A stretch of DNA of 64,000 nt from contig CAZEDU010000005.1 in NCBI GenBank assembly GCA_964511185.1, positions 23,405-87,404 on the forward strand, in the 5' to 3' direction. The notes under the pieces were generated by a model, which saw nothing but the letters and a program-made list of their open reading frames with translations, searched no databases and was not told the DNA's origin. A program made the position numbers and the translations under genes. This document shows, in pieces, positions 27,248 to 35,897 of the stretch. The stretch comes from CAZEDU01 sp964511185. Its GTDB lineage: Bacteria > Myxococcota > Myxococcia > Myxococcales > Myxococcaceae. Within the stretch, counting starts at the first letter, position 1; each line of letters begins with the position of its first letter.

Positions 27248-29398
27248 TCAGAACGACTGCTTGAGCTCGAGCGCGAGCGAGCGGCCGAGCTGCGGGAGGT
27301 CGAACCCGCCGAAGCCCGGCTCGACGTAGCGCGTGTCGAGCAGGTTNNNNNNNNNNNNNNNNNNNNNNNNNNNNNNNNNNNNNNNNNNNNNNNNNNNNNN
27401 NNNNNNNNNNNNNNNNNNNNNNNNNNNNNNNNNNCCGCGATCGCCCACCACGCGCACTTGCCCGTTCAGGTTGAGCTTCGCCTCGGGCACCATCGCGTTG
27501 ACCCGGCTCACCAGCATCACCGACGGGTAGAGCGGCGGCGGCTCCTCGGCGAGCACCCCGTCGATGATCGGCCGCTGCACGGTGCCGCCCAGCTGCGCGG
27601 TGAGGCGCTCGTAGACGAAGCGGCTCATCAGCTCGAGGCCCACGTCGCGCTGCTGGCCTTGGTTGCGCGCCTGGAAGTGCGGGCCGGCCTGGAAGAACTC
27701 GATCTTGTCGTCGACCTGCTGCGCGAACAGGCTGCCCTCCAGCTGCCAGCGCGTGAACAGCTGCACCGAGCCGACCGCCTCCACGCTGTGCAACACCTGC
27801 GGCTGCAACGGGAGCGCGCCGGCGCGGGTGCGGTTGCCGATGACGTTGTTGGCGGCGCCGAAGCCGGGGAGCCCGAAGAGCAGCGTCGCCGAGGGCGTCT
27901 GGAAGGCCCGGCCGGCGATCAGCTTGGTGGTGAGCGCCTTGCTCCACTGGTACGCGGCCGCCACGCGCCAGCTGTTCTGTGCGGGGAACAGGTTCGGCAG
28001 GTCGAGCCGGACGTTGCCCGTCAGGTAGAGGTTGGGGATGGGCGTGCTCGTCGCCTGCAGGTAAGCGCCGGCGTTGCTCAGCGTCACCCGCCGCTGGTCG
28101 TTCGCGCCGATCAGGTCCAGCGAGTCGCCCGAGCGGTTGGCCCCGAGCGGGGCGTTGAAGGTGCTCGTGTAGAAGAGCACCTGCTGCGGCTCGTACGAGT
28201 AGTCGGCGCCGACCTTGAAGGACAGCTGCTCGAGCGGCGCGGCGGCGAGCTCCAGGGCGCCGTCGAGCGCGGTGTAGCGGAACCTGCGGGTGAAGCTGAC
28301 GTCGTTGTTGCCGGTGAGGAAGAGCCGCTCGTCGCCGGTGGGGATGCCGCGCGACCAGCCCACCCAGGCGGAGGTGCTCACCACGTCGGACCAGTCGCGG
28401 TCCCACCGCGCGCTCAGCCAGTCGTTCTCGAGCGAGATGCGGGTGCGGTGCGTGAGGACCGAGTTGAGCTGGAACTCCCCCATCGAGTCGAGGCGCTGCA
28501 CGCCGCCCTGCACCGACAGGTGTCCGAGCGGGCCCAGCGCGCTGCGGAACTGCGCGTACGCGGTGGTGGGCGAGGACAGGTCGCCTTGGCTCGCGCCGGC
28601 GAAGAACGGCCGAAAGCGCGCCAGCGTCGGGTCCTGGTCGGTGAAGGTCCGCCGAATCGCCAGGCCCGAGCGGTCGACGCGGTCGGCCGAGGCGGAGACG
28701 ATGAGCGAGCGGTCCTTCTCCTCGTACCCGCCGACGATGGTGCCGCCGTAGCCCAGCCCGCCGACGACGCTGGCGCGGCCGCTGGCCTCGGCGATCACCG
28801 GCGTGGCGTTCGACTGGCCGCGGGTGATGACGTTCACCGTGGCGAGGAACGCGTTCGCGCCGTAGAGGGCGGAGAGCGGGCCTTTGGCGATCTCCACCCG
28901 CTCGATCATCTGCACCGGCAGGTACTCGGGGCCCAGGAAGGCGGTGAGGTCGGGGCGGAAGTTCACCTGCACGCCGTTGATCATGATCTTCACGATGCGC
29001 GTCCCGGCGCGGAAGCCGCCGGTCACGCCGCGCACCCCCACCTGCGGCAGCACCAGGTCGTCGATCACGTAGAGCCCGGGCACGTCGGACAAGATGTCGG
29101 CGAGCGAGCGGTAGCCGCGCTGCGCGATCTCGTCGTAGCCGATGGCGTAGACGTTGGCCGACGCCAGCGCGCGCTGCTCCTCGCGGCCGCTCGCCGTCAC
29201 CACCTCGGCGTTGCGGTCGGCCGCGACCCGCGCATCGTCGGTCTCGGCGGCGGTGCCGACCTGCGGGCCGGCTTCGGCGCCGTCGCTCGGCAGCTCGTCA
29301 TCGCGCGGCGACGGCTGCGCGCGGGCGGGCAGGGCAGAGCAAACGAGCGCGGCGAACAACAACGCGGTGCACGCACGGCGAAAGGTGACAGCGGGCAA
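27248..29398 (-). CDS. TonB-dependent outer-membrane receptor, with assembly gap
   Basis: A 716-codon frame: cleavable signal peptide (LVCSALPARAQ), plug domain (about 80-200, with DILSDVPGLYV, GVRGVTGGF, MINGVQV and VEIAKGPLSALYGANAF), then a 22-strand-type barrel ending NLLDTRYVEPGF and LELKQSF. A TonB box is not evident. Eighty-eight N at 27347-27434 remove part of the last strands, with the frame kept across the gap. Such receptors import siderophores, cobalamin or other large ligands; nothing nearby fixes the ligand and no Fur box was recognised. It is divergent from the binding-protein lipoprotein at 29728. Confidence 0.88.
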   Translation of the reverse strand: MPAVTFRRACTALLFAALVCSALPARAQPSPRDDELPSDGAEAGPQVGTAAETDDARVAADRNAEVVTASGREEQRALASANVYAIGYDEIAQRGYRSLADILSDVPGLYVIDDLVLPQVGVRGVTGGFRAGTRIVKIMINGVQVNFRPDLTAFLGPEYLPVQMIERVEIAKGPLSALYGANAFLATVNVITRGQSNATPVIAEASGRASVVGGLGYGGTIVGGYEEKDRSLIVSASADRVDRSGLAIRRTFTDQDPTLARFRPFFAGASQGDLSSPTTAYAQFRSALGPLGHLSVQGGVQRLDSMGEFQLNSVLTHRTRISLENDWLSARWDRDWSDVVSTSAWVGWSRGIPTGDERLFLTGNNDVSFTRRFRYTALDGALELAAAPLEQLSFKVGADYSYEPQQVLFYTSTFNAPLGANRSGDSLDLIGANDQRRVTLSNAGAYLQATSTPIPNLYLTGNVRLDLPNLFPAQNSWRVAAAYQWSKALTTKLIAGRAFQTPSATLLFGLPGFGAANNVIGNRTRAGALPLQPQVLHSVEAVGSVQLFTRWQLEGSLFAQQVDDKIEFFQAGPHFQARNQGQQRDVGLELMSRFVYERLTAQLGGTVQRPIIDGVLAEEPPPLYPSVMLVSRVNAMVPEAKLNLNGQVRVVGDRXXXXXXXXXXXXXXXXXXXXXXXXXXXXXXNLLDTRYVEPGFGGFDLPQLGRSLALELKQSF
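27347..27434. other. Assembly gap (88 N) in the TonB-dependent receptor
   Basis: A run of 88 N near the 3' end of the receptor gene. Both flanks are in the same frame, consistent with an estimated rather than arbitrary length. Confidence 0.95.
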
Positions 29399-29727
29399 GG
29401 GATGCGCCTCCTCGAGAGCGCACGAATCATCGGCGGCTCAAAAAATCCTTTTCAAGGGACACATCCGACGACCGCGCTTCGTTCGCGCGCCGCTGTTCGT
29501 TTTCATCGCGAGTGCGAATCGCGCGAGTGATCAGCGCGCGTGTGCCGAGAAAGTTTTTCGGCAGCGTCAATTTCCAAATCGCGTGCGCGCGCGTTCGTCG
29601 GGGCGAGAGATTTCCGCGAGGGCCGTTCCACGCGCCGTGCGGTGACACCTTTCGCGCGCTGCACCCCAATTCCCAGCGGGCGCGCTCGCGCGGTACTCGT
29701 CAGCGCATCGCTCGAGGAGGTCTCCCG
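29399..29727. promoter_or_regulatory. Divergent promoter region, receptor versus binding-protein gene
   Basis: A 329-base gap between divergent genes. It is locally richer in A and T (29440-29460 and 29545-29580) than its surroundings, as expected for two promoters. On the minus strand a TTGAAA precedes an A/T-rich run, a possible -35 for the receptor. I could not define a -10, an operator or a riboswitch. Confidence 0.35.
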
Positions 29728-31122
29728 ATGGTTCGCCGCGCTCTCTGGGTTCTCGCGTTGTCACTCTTCGCTTGTGGTCGGCCGAGCGGCCCGCCCCCGA
29801 AGACGATTCGCATCGGCGCGGTCATCGACCGCACGGGCATCAACTCCGAGCCGAGCTGGTCCGACGCGATTCGGCTCGCCGAGCGCAACGCCAACGCGGG
29901 GCTCCGCAAGACGGCGCTCAAGGACATCCGCTTCCAGGTGCTGCTGCAGGACTCCTCGAACGAGCCGGCGGTCGGCCTGCAGCGCGCCATCCAGCTGGTG
30001 CACGAAGAGGGCGTCAAGGCGCTGATCACGGATACCAGCCAGGTCGACGTGGAGATTCACAAGACGTTCTACGACGCGGACCCGGGCAACGACCTGGGCG
30101 TGCCGGTGCAGTGCGGCAGCTGCACCTCGGGCACCATCAACAATCCGACGGCGAGCGATCCGGACCCCGTCGCCCAGGCGGCGCTCCGCAACAGCCAGGG
30201 GTGGAACTTCCGCTCCATCATGTCGACGAAGTTGATCTCGCAGATCCTGATCCGTCTGCTGATGGCCAACAACAACGGCGACGTGAACGGCGACGGCAAG
30301 TTCAAGATTTCGTACCTGGGCTCCGACGAGGTGTTCGGCCGCGGCGCGGTGAAGGACCTGCGGACCTACGCCAATCAGCTCTACACGGCGGACGCGCCGA
30401 TCATCGAGGAGCTGTATCACCCGCGCGACGCTGATCCGAACAGCTACGACTGGGCGGCCGACGCGCGGCGGCTGGCGGACGCGCAGACCGGCAACGCGAT
30501 CGACGGCTTCCCCGACGCGGTGGTGATCGCCAACTTCGCGCAGCAGCAGGCCGCGTTCGTGAAGGCGTACCGGCAAGGCGGCTACGCGGTGCGCTTGCTC
30601 CACTACCACACGTTCCGGATCAGCTCGGCCTTGCAGGCCTTGGGCAGCTTGGCCGACGGCGCCGAGGGCGTCTCGCACGTGCTGCTCGACAACGGGGTGG
30701 CCGGCGAGACCTTCGCGCTCGAGTACGAGGAGCGCTACGGCATCCCGGTCGTCTACCGCGACGCCATCTATTACGACACCGCGATGACGATGATGCTCGC
30801 CGCGATGGTGGCGGCCAAGGGCATGGAGGATCCATCGCAGGTCACCGGCGCGCAGATCCGCGACGCGATGAAGAAGATTTCGGATCCGGCGGGCGAGCTG
30901 GTCGGCCCCGGCCCGGATGAGTTCGCCCGCGCGGTGGAGCTGATCGGTCAGGGGAAGGCGATCAACTACAACGGCGCGTCGGGCCCGATGGACTTCGACG
31001 CCAACGGCAATGTGCTCGGAAGGCTCGCTCAGTACCGCGCGGAGGAAGGGCAGTTCGTTGACGTGGCGAAGTTTGATTGCGTGAAGGACGCGAGCTGCCC
31101 GAGCGTGCCCGTGGGACAGTGA
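29728..31122 (+). CDS. Periplasmic binding lipoprotein of ABC-transporter type (Peripla_BP_6)
   Basis: A 464-residue lipoprotein (lipobox SLFACG) with the branched-chain amino acid binding-protein fold: KTIRIGAVIDRTG at the start, paired Rossmann-like lobes, and LYHPRDADPNSYDW in the hinge region. The start at 29728 follows an excellent GAGGAGG. No permease or ATPase gene adjoins it, so it may be a sensor or an orphan. An insertion near residue 190 (NNNGDVNGDGKF) looks like a dockerin or EF-hand calcium loop. A cysteine pair (CGSCTSG) and a C-terminal pair (FDC, ASC) may form disulfides. Ligand unknown. Confidence 0.85.
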   Translation: MVRRALWVLALSLFACGRPSGPPPKTIRIGAVIDRTGINSEPSWSDAIRLAERNANAGLRKTALKDIRFQVLLQDSSNEPAVGLQRAIQLVHEEGVKALITDTSQVDVEIHKTFYDADPGNDLGVPVQCGSCTSGTINNPTASDPDPVAQAALRNSQGWNFRSIMSTKLISQILIRLLMANNNGDVNGDGKFKISYLGSDEVFGRGAVKDLRTYANQLYTADAPIIEELYHPRDADPNSYDWAADARRLADAQTGNAIDGFPDAVVIANFAQQQAAFVKAYRQGGYAVRLLHYHTFRISSALQALGSLADGAEGVSHVLLDNGVAGETFALEYEERYGIPVVYRDAIYYDTAMTMMLAAMVAAKGMEDPSQVTGAQIRDAMKKISDPAGELVGPGPDEFARAVELIGQGKAINYNGASGPMDFDANGNVLGRLAQYRAEEGQFVDVAKFDCVKDASCPSVPVGQ

Positions 31123-31163
31123 GGTCTTGCGGGCGTGGCGTTCGGTGCGGCGGTGCTGTTGAG

Positions 31164-31222
<59 letters not shown>

Positions 31223-31239
31223 TCACGTCAACGTCAACG

Positions 31240-31305
31240 TCAACGATAGACGTCGACGTCGTAGACGTGGACGTAGTCGGCGACGGCGACGTGAACGGCT
31301 TTCAT
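31240..31305 (-). CDS. Micro-ORF of alternating Val-polar residues
   Basis: A 21-codon frame whose ATG (31305) is preceded by a near-ideal Shine-Dalgarno CGAGGAGA with 6-7 base spacing. The peptide alternates valine with His, Ala, Asp or Tyr (AVHVAVADYVHVYDVDV), made of GTC-NAC hexamers, a pattern that favours a two-faced beta strand. It stops at TGA 31240-31242, but one frame over the repeat continues as Val-Asp, Val-Asn and then (Gly-Asp)n. A longer product may therefore have been cut by slippage. It is divergent from the transglutaminase gene by 44 bases. Expression is uncertain. Confidence 0.4.
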   Translation of the reverse strand: MKAVHVAVADYVHVYDVDVYR

Positions 31306-31349
31306 CGTGTCTCCTCGGATCAGCAACTTTCGCCGCCTCCCCCTCGACA

Positions 31350-32153
31350 ATGGCATCGATGACGACCCGCCTGTCTTTTTCGAAGTTTCACCGCGCCGTC
31401 GCGGAGATGTTCGGCCCCAAGGCCTCGCTGATCGACAGCGGAGAGAAGGGCGTCCTCGACCCGAAGGACAAGCTGGTCCGCGTCATCGACGGCAAGAGCA
31501 AGACGGTGGCGCTCGGCAAGACGCGCTACCAGCAGGCCGAGATGCAGCTGCTCGTCGCGCGCGCCGCGTACGACTTCCACGCCGAAGGCATCGACTTCGC
31601 GCAGCGCAAGGGCGAGTGGAAGGTCAATCAGAAGCTCTGGTGGGTGGGGTACGCGGGACAGATGGGTGTCCGCTATGGCGTGCGCCCGAGCGAAGCGCTC
31701 GCGGACATCTTCAAGAACGGTCACCTCTACGGCATGGAGTGCGCCACCGCGACGATGGTGGTGCTGCACAAGGCCATCCTCGACCGCATCGGCCCTGACG
31801 ACTTCGACAAGGCGTTCCCCCGCCTGCAGCTGTACCGTTGGAACAAGCAAGACGACGACTTCCTCGCGGTGAAGCGCTCGCTGGAGTCGAAGAACCTCTG
31901 GCCGGGCGATCACGCCTACTTCGCCAACCCCGACGTGCACCCCAACTACCGCGCGTTCCAGGGCGAGAACGTCATCTACCTCGGCGATGACAAGTTCTTC
32001 GGCCACGGCATGGGCGTGATGAGCCGCAAGCAGATCCTCGCGGAGCTGGACTCGATGCGCAAAGCCGGCGCCAAGAAGAAGGCGTTCTTGGATCCGATGC
32101 GCGTGCGCCTGGACCCGAAGGCGGCGGCGAAGCTCGATCTCGGCGAGGGCTGA
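31350..32153 (+). CDS. tgl: Bacillus-type protein-glutamine gamma-glutamyltransferase
   Basis: A 267-residue match to the small Tgl transglutaminases that cross-link spore-coat proteins in Bacillus by joining Gln and Lys side chains. The catalytic Cys lies in GMECATATMVV (C131). The partner Glu is in QGENVIYLGDDKFFGHGMG (E206, with H219 in GHG). The LYRWN and YFANPDVHPNYRAFQGENVI stretches align with the Bacillus protein along its length. About 25 extra N-terminal residues precede the core. A second ATG at 31359 is possible. Myxobacteria also build coated spores, so a role in the spore or cell envelope is a reasonable inference, not shown. The gene is convergent with the next, 4 bases away. 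Confidence 0.85.
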   Translation: MASMTTRLSFSKFHRAVAEMFGPKASLIDSGEKGVLDPKDKLVRVIDGKSKTVALGKTRYQQAEMQLLVARAAYDFHAEGIDFAQRKGEWKVNQKLWWVGYAGQMGVRYGVRPSEALADIFKNGHLYGMECATATMVVLHKAILDRIGPDDFDKAFPRLQLYRWNKQDDDFLAVKRSLESKNLWPGDHAYFANPDVHPNYRAFQGENVIYLGDDKFFGHGMGVMSRKQILAELDSMRKAGAKKKAFLDPMRVRLDPKAAAKLDLGEG

Positions 32154-32157
32154 TCGG

Positions 32158-33342
32158 CTAAGTCGCCCCCGGCGAGAACGGCCGCATCCCCGCGACCTCC
32201 TCCGAGTTCTCGATGAACTCGCGCAGGTGGCTCCGCTCGCGCAGCACGAAGTCCTTCACCGCGCGCTCCAGCCGGGCGTCGAACAACCGGTGCGCGCTGT
32301 GCACGGCGGTCGGCTCGAACCCGCGCGGAACCTTGTGCTCTCCGCCCGCCCCCGGCTCGAACACCTGGCGCCCCGCGCGGATGCAGTCGTCGATGGAGTG
32401 GTAGAGGCACACGTGGAAGTGCAGGAACGGTTGCTCCTCGAAGGCGCCCCAGTAGCGGCCGAACAGCCGCTCGGGCGTGGCGAGGTTGAAGGCGCCCGCG
32501 ATGACTTCGCCCTCGCGCGTGGCGACCACCATCTCCACCGAGTCGCGCAGCGTGTCGAACACCCGCTCGAAGAAGCTCTGCGTGAGCTGCACGGCGCCCC
32601 AGCCGTTCTTGGCGCACGTGCTCGCGTAGAGCCGGTGCGCCAGCCGCGCGTGGGCGGAGGAGAGCGCGTCGCCCCGCAGGGTGGTGATGTCGATGCCCTG
32701 CTGCGCCGCGGCTCCGCGCTCGCGCTTGATCTGGTGCCGCCGCTTCGCGTCGAAGCGCGCCAGGTACTCGTCGTACGTGCGGTAGCCCGGGTTCCTCCAG
32801 TGGTACTGCATGCCGGTGCGCCGGGTGAGGCCGGTGCGCTCGAGCGCCGCCGCCTCCTCCTCGGTCGGGAAGATGACGTGCACCGAGGAGCAGCCTCCCG
32901 CCCGGGCGGCCTGCAGCGCGCCCTCCACCAGTCGCTCGCGCACGGCCGCCAGGTCTTCTCCCGGCGCCGCGTGAAAGCGCTGCGCGGTGATGGGCGACAG
33001 CGGCGCGCCGATGAGCAGCTTGGGGTAGTAGCGCACGCCGAGCGCCTCGGCGGCGTGGGCCCACGAGAAGTCGTAGATGTACTCGCCCATGCTGTGGTGC
33101 TTGCGGTAGGCGGGCGCCAGCCCCACCAGCGTCGCGCCTCGCCAGAGCGTCAGGTGGTGCGGCTCCCAGCCGGTCTCCGCGGTGGCGCTCCTCGAGGCCT
33201 CCATCGCGTGAAACCACTCCCAGCGGAGGAACGGCACCGCCCGCGCGCCGACCAGCTCGTTCCACGCTTGGGCGGGCAGCTCGTCGATCGACGAGAGCAC
33301 CTTGAGTTGAAGCGCCGCGGCTCGCATCTGGCGTTCCGCCAC
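32158..33342 (-). CDS. GNAT-superfamily protein of the FemAB/DUF482 type
   Basis: A 394-residue cytoplasmic protein of the peptidogalycan-biosynthesis-like family (PF04339 type). The N-terminal half has VPFLRWEWFHAMEAS and LVGLAPAYRKHHSMGEYIYDFSW. The second half carries RRHQIKRERGAAAQQG and RYWGAFEEQPFLHFHVCLYHSIDDCI, the GNAT-like acyl-CoA or aminoacyl-tRNA binding region. The first ATG is at 33342, another at 33327. The biochemical role of this family is poorly known; transfer of an amino acid or acyl group to an envelope component is inferred. It is divergent from the CapA gene. Confidence 0.75.
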   Translation of the reverse strand: MAERQMRAAALQLKVLSSIDELPAQAWNELVGARAVPFLRWEWFHAMEASRSATAETGWEPHHLTLWRGATLVGLAPAYRKHHSMGEYIYDFSWAHAAEALGVRYYPKLLIGAPLSPITAQRFHAAPGEDLAAVRERLVEGALQAARAGGCSSVHVIFPTEEEAAALERTGLTRRTGMQYHWRNPGYRTYDEYLARFDAKRRHQIKRERGAAAQQGIDITTLRGDALSSAHARLAHRLYASTCAKNGWGAVQLTQSFFERVFDTLRDSVEMVVATREGEVIAGAFNLATPERLFGRYWGAFEEQPFLHFHVCLYHSIDDCIRAGRQVFEPGAGGEHKVPRGFEPTAVHSAHRLFDARLERAVKDFVLRERSHLREFIENSEEVAGMRPFSPGAT

Positions 33343-33392
33343 ATAACAGCGGGCTGCCCGATTGGCACCTTGGGGTGTAGCCTCCCTGCCCG

Positions 33393-34442
33393 ATGAGCGC
33401 TCCCGCCCTGGTCTTCCCCCTGGCCCTCGCCGTCCTCGCGCAGCACCCCGAGCTCGAGCCCCCCGACACGCTGGTGTTGCGCGCGGTGGGCGACGTGATG
33501 CTCGGCACCACGGTTCCGGAAGGGAACCTGCCGCCCGACGACGGCGCGCGCCTGCTCGACGGCGTGCGCGAGCTGCTCCACGAAGGGCCGCTCACCTTCG
33601 TCAACCTCGAAGGGCCGCTGTGCGACTCAGGCGAGAGCGAGAAGTGCAAGCGCTCGAAGAACTGCTACGCGTTTCGCAGCCCGACCCACTACGGCCGCTA
33701 CCTGCAAGAGGCGGGCGTCGACTTGGCCTCCACCGCGAACAACCACTCGGGCGACTTCGGCGAGGCGTGCCGGCGCGAGACCGAGGCCACCCTCGACGCG
33801 CTCGGCATCGGCTGGTCGGGCCCGCCCGGCTCCATCGCGCGGCGGCTGGTGCAGGGAAGGCGCGTGGCGATGGTGGCCTTCCACACCTCGGCCGCCTGCA
33901 ACGACGTGAACGACCACGCGGCGGCGAAGCGGCTCGTCGAGCAGGCGGCGAAGGACAGCGACTTCGTCATCGTGTCGTTTCACGGCGGCGCGGAGGGGGC
34001 GAAGGCGCTCCGGCTGCCGAAAGGGCGCGAGCGGTTTCACGGCGAGAACCGCGGCGACCTGCGCCGCTTCGCGCGGGTGGTGATCGACGCCGGCGCGGAC
34101 GTGGTCATCGGCCACGGGCCGCACGTGCTGCGCGCGATGGAGCTCTACAACGACCGGCTGATCGCCTATTCGCTCGGCAACTTCGCCACCTACGGCCGCT
34201 TCAACCTGAGCGGGAACTTGGGCGTGGGCATGGTGCTCGAGGTGGAGCTCGAGAAGGACGGCAGGTTCCGGCGCGGGCGAATCCTACCGACGCGGCAGGT
34301 CGACAAGGGCGTTCCGGAGGTGGACCCCGAGCGCCGCGCCATCTCGCTCGTGCGGCGCTTGACGGCCGAAGACATCGACGCGCCCGGCATCACCATCGGC
34401 GAGGACGGCGCCATCGAGCGGTCGCTCCGCTCCGAGCGCTAA
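33393..34442 (+). CDS. CapA-family metallophosphatase-like protein
   Basis: A 349-residue protein with a short hydrophobic leader and the CapA/PGA_cap calcineurin-like core: LRAVGDVMLGT, FVNLEGPL, STANNHSGDFG, FHGGAEG, and the metal-binding GHGPHVLRAMELY and YSLGNF. CapA proteins support poly-gamma-glutamate capsule formation in Bacillus, while many bacterial members have other, unknown roles. No other pgs or cap gene is here, so capsule synthesis should not be assumed. Its stop overlaps the convergent lipoprotein gene by four bases. Confidence 0.83.
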   Translation: MSAPALVFPLALAVLAQHPELEPPDTLVLRAVGDVMLGTTVPEGNLPPDDGARLLDGVRELLHEGPLTFVNLEGPLCDSGESEKCKRSKNCYAFRSPTHYGRYLQEAGVDLASTANNHSGDFGEACRRETEATLDALGIGWSGPPGSIARRLVQGRRVAMVAFHTSAACNDVNDHAAAKRLVEQAAKDSDFVIVSFHGGAEGAKALRLPKGRERFHGENRGDLRRFARVVIDAGADVVIGHGPHVLRAMELYNDRLIAYSLGNFATYGRFNLSGNLGVGMVLEVELEKDGRFRRGRILPTRQVDKGVPEVDPERRAISLVRRLTAEDIDAPGITIGEDGAIERSLRSER

Positions 34443-35638
34443 TTCCCCGGCGGCGCGTCGGGGCACGAGAAGATGATAGTGACCTCGGTGCCCGGCGTCG
34501 ACATCGCGGTCTCGCAGCTCTCGCCGTAGAGCGCCATGCGTCCGGTGACCACGTCGTAGTCCCAGCCGTTGGTGCGCGTCGGGTCGCGCGGCTGCGCCTC
34601 GGCGCCCAGGTACAAGGCCATCTTGTTCGGGTTGGGCGGCGTCTCGCCGAGCGGGAACGCGCAGTCCCCCACCAGCTTGCCGAGCAGCGCTTGCAGGTCC
34701 TTGCCATCGGGCGCGCGGTAGTAGGCGTTGTCGCCGGTGCGCGGCAGGCCACCCGAGAGGGCCATGGCGTTGAGCTGGTCGGAGTCGACCAGCTCGTCGA
34801 AGCCGACGACGAAGGTGCCGACGCCCGCGAGCGCGAGCTTCTGGAGCGTGCCCGACACCGACGAGTCGCAGGTGGTCTTGCCGTCGGTGATGAGCAAGAT
34901 GAGCGCGGGCTCTTCGTTGGCGAGCCGCGCGTACGCCTCGGGCCAGGCGGCCTGCAGCGCGGGGGTCAGCGTGTTGATGCCGAGGGTCGCCTGCCTGGGC
35001 AGGGTGGCGCGGATCTGCGCGGGGGACGAGCCGAGCGGCAGCTCGATGGGGCCGGCGGCGCATTGGGGCTGCGCCTTCACCACGTCGAGGCCGAAGTGCA
35101 CGCGCGGGCCGAACTGGCTGGTGAGCTGCGCGACGAGCTGGTTCGCCGCTTCGAGCTTGGTGCGGCCGTCGCTCATCACCTCGCCCATCGTGGCCGAGGC
35201 GTCGAGGACGATCTGCACGTTGATCTTCGAGTAGGTCGTGTAGAAGAGCCGGCCGCCGCAGGCGCGCTCCTGCACGTCGGGAATCGGCGAAGGCGTGCAG
35301 CGGCGGTCGAGGCACGCCATGCCTTCGCCGCAGCTGCCCTTCACGCAGGGCGGGTGGCAGCTCCCGTCGGGCCAGCACACGGAGTCGCCGCCGTGCGACG
35401 CGCAGTCGGCGTCGATGGCGCAGCTGCCTTGGGCGATGCAGGCCTTGGCGGCCGAGCAGAACTGATCACCGCCGCAGCCTTGATCCGACTCGCAGGCGGC
35501 GGCGCAGACGCCCTTGGGCAGGCAGACTTGGCCGGCTTCGCATTGCGCGTTCGAGACACATTCGTGTTGGTGGGTCGGGCGGCAGGCCGTGAGCACCGTG
35601 ACGACCAGCGCTCCAACGATGATGACCCGGTGACCCAT
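34439..35638 (-). CDS. von Willebrand A domain lipoprotein with cysteine-rich N-terminus
   Basis: A 399-residue lipoprotein (lipobox VLTACR). Residues 25-125 hold three or four cysteine-rich units of about 30 residues (CVSNAQCEAGQVC, CESDQGCGGDQFC, CAIDADCAS and others), a pattern frequent in myxobacterial surface proteins. A VWA domain follows (about 135-330): VQIVLDASATMGE is the metal-site motif with Thr in place of the second Ser, and ITDGKTTC supplies the later Asp. A C-terminal CETAMSTPGTEVTIIF completes it. ATG 35638 has AGAGG upstream and is chosen over longer frames. Adhesion or surface scaffolding is inferred. Confidence 0.82.
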   Translation of the reverse strand: MGHRVIIVGALVVTVLTACRPTHQHECVSNAQCEAGQVCLPKGVCAAACESDQGCGGDQFCSAAKACIAQGSCAIDADCASHGGDSVCWPDGSCHPPCVKGSCGEGMACLDRRCTPSPIPDVQERACGGRLFYTTYSKINVQIVLDASATMGEVMSDGRTKLEAANQLVAQLTSQFGPRVHFGLDVVKAQPQCAAGPIELPLGSSPAQIRATLPRQATLGINTLTPALQAAWPEAYARLANEEPALILLITDGKTTCDSSVSGTLQKLALAGVGTFVVGFDELVDSDQLNAMALSGGLPRTGDNAYYRAPDGKDLQALLGKLVGDCAFPLGETPPNPNKMALYLGAEAQPRDPTRTNGWDYDVVTGRMALYGESCETAMSTPGTEVTIIFSCPDAPPGN

Positions 35639-35650
35639 GACCAACCTCTC

Positions 35651-35682
35651 ATGTGGGTCCAGAGGCAAAGGCTGGACCACAT
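35651..35682. promoter_or_regulatory. Hairpin in the leader of the VWA lipoprotein
   Basis: ATGTGG-G-TCCAG (35651-35662) pairs with CTGGACCACAT (35672-35682): 11 base pairs with one bulged G and a 9-base loop. On the minus strand it ends about 13 bases before the start codon, next to the ribosome-binding site, so it could affect translation or bind a regulator. Further upstream, GATTTTCAG occurs twice (35823 and 35850, 27 bases apart). Confidence 0.4.
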
Positions 35683-35897
35683 ATGGAGTTATCGAGGGGA
35701 CCCGTGAAATGAGTGCTTGCAGCGTTGGTCGCCGTTCAAGTCTGCAATTTTGGGGTGCGCATGCATGTACCACCCTGAAATCCGACATCTCGCACAAGGC
35801 ACAAGCGGCGAGAACCTCGCGAGATTTTCAGAAGCCCTCGAAAGGCGATGATTTTCAGTCTTGCAGGACCGTGACGCGGCTCGGCAACCGCGCTGGA

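Noticed and set aside
30280..30310. Dockerin/cohesin system, from DVNGDGK in the binding lipoprotein
   Set aside because: Only one loop is present, inside a Peripla_BP_6 domain, with no second repeat and no cohesin gene.
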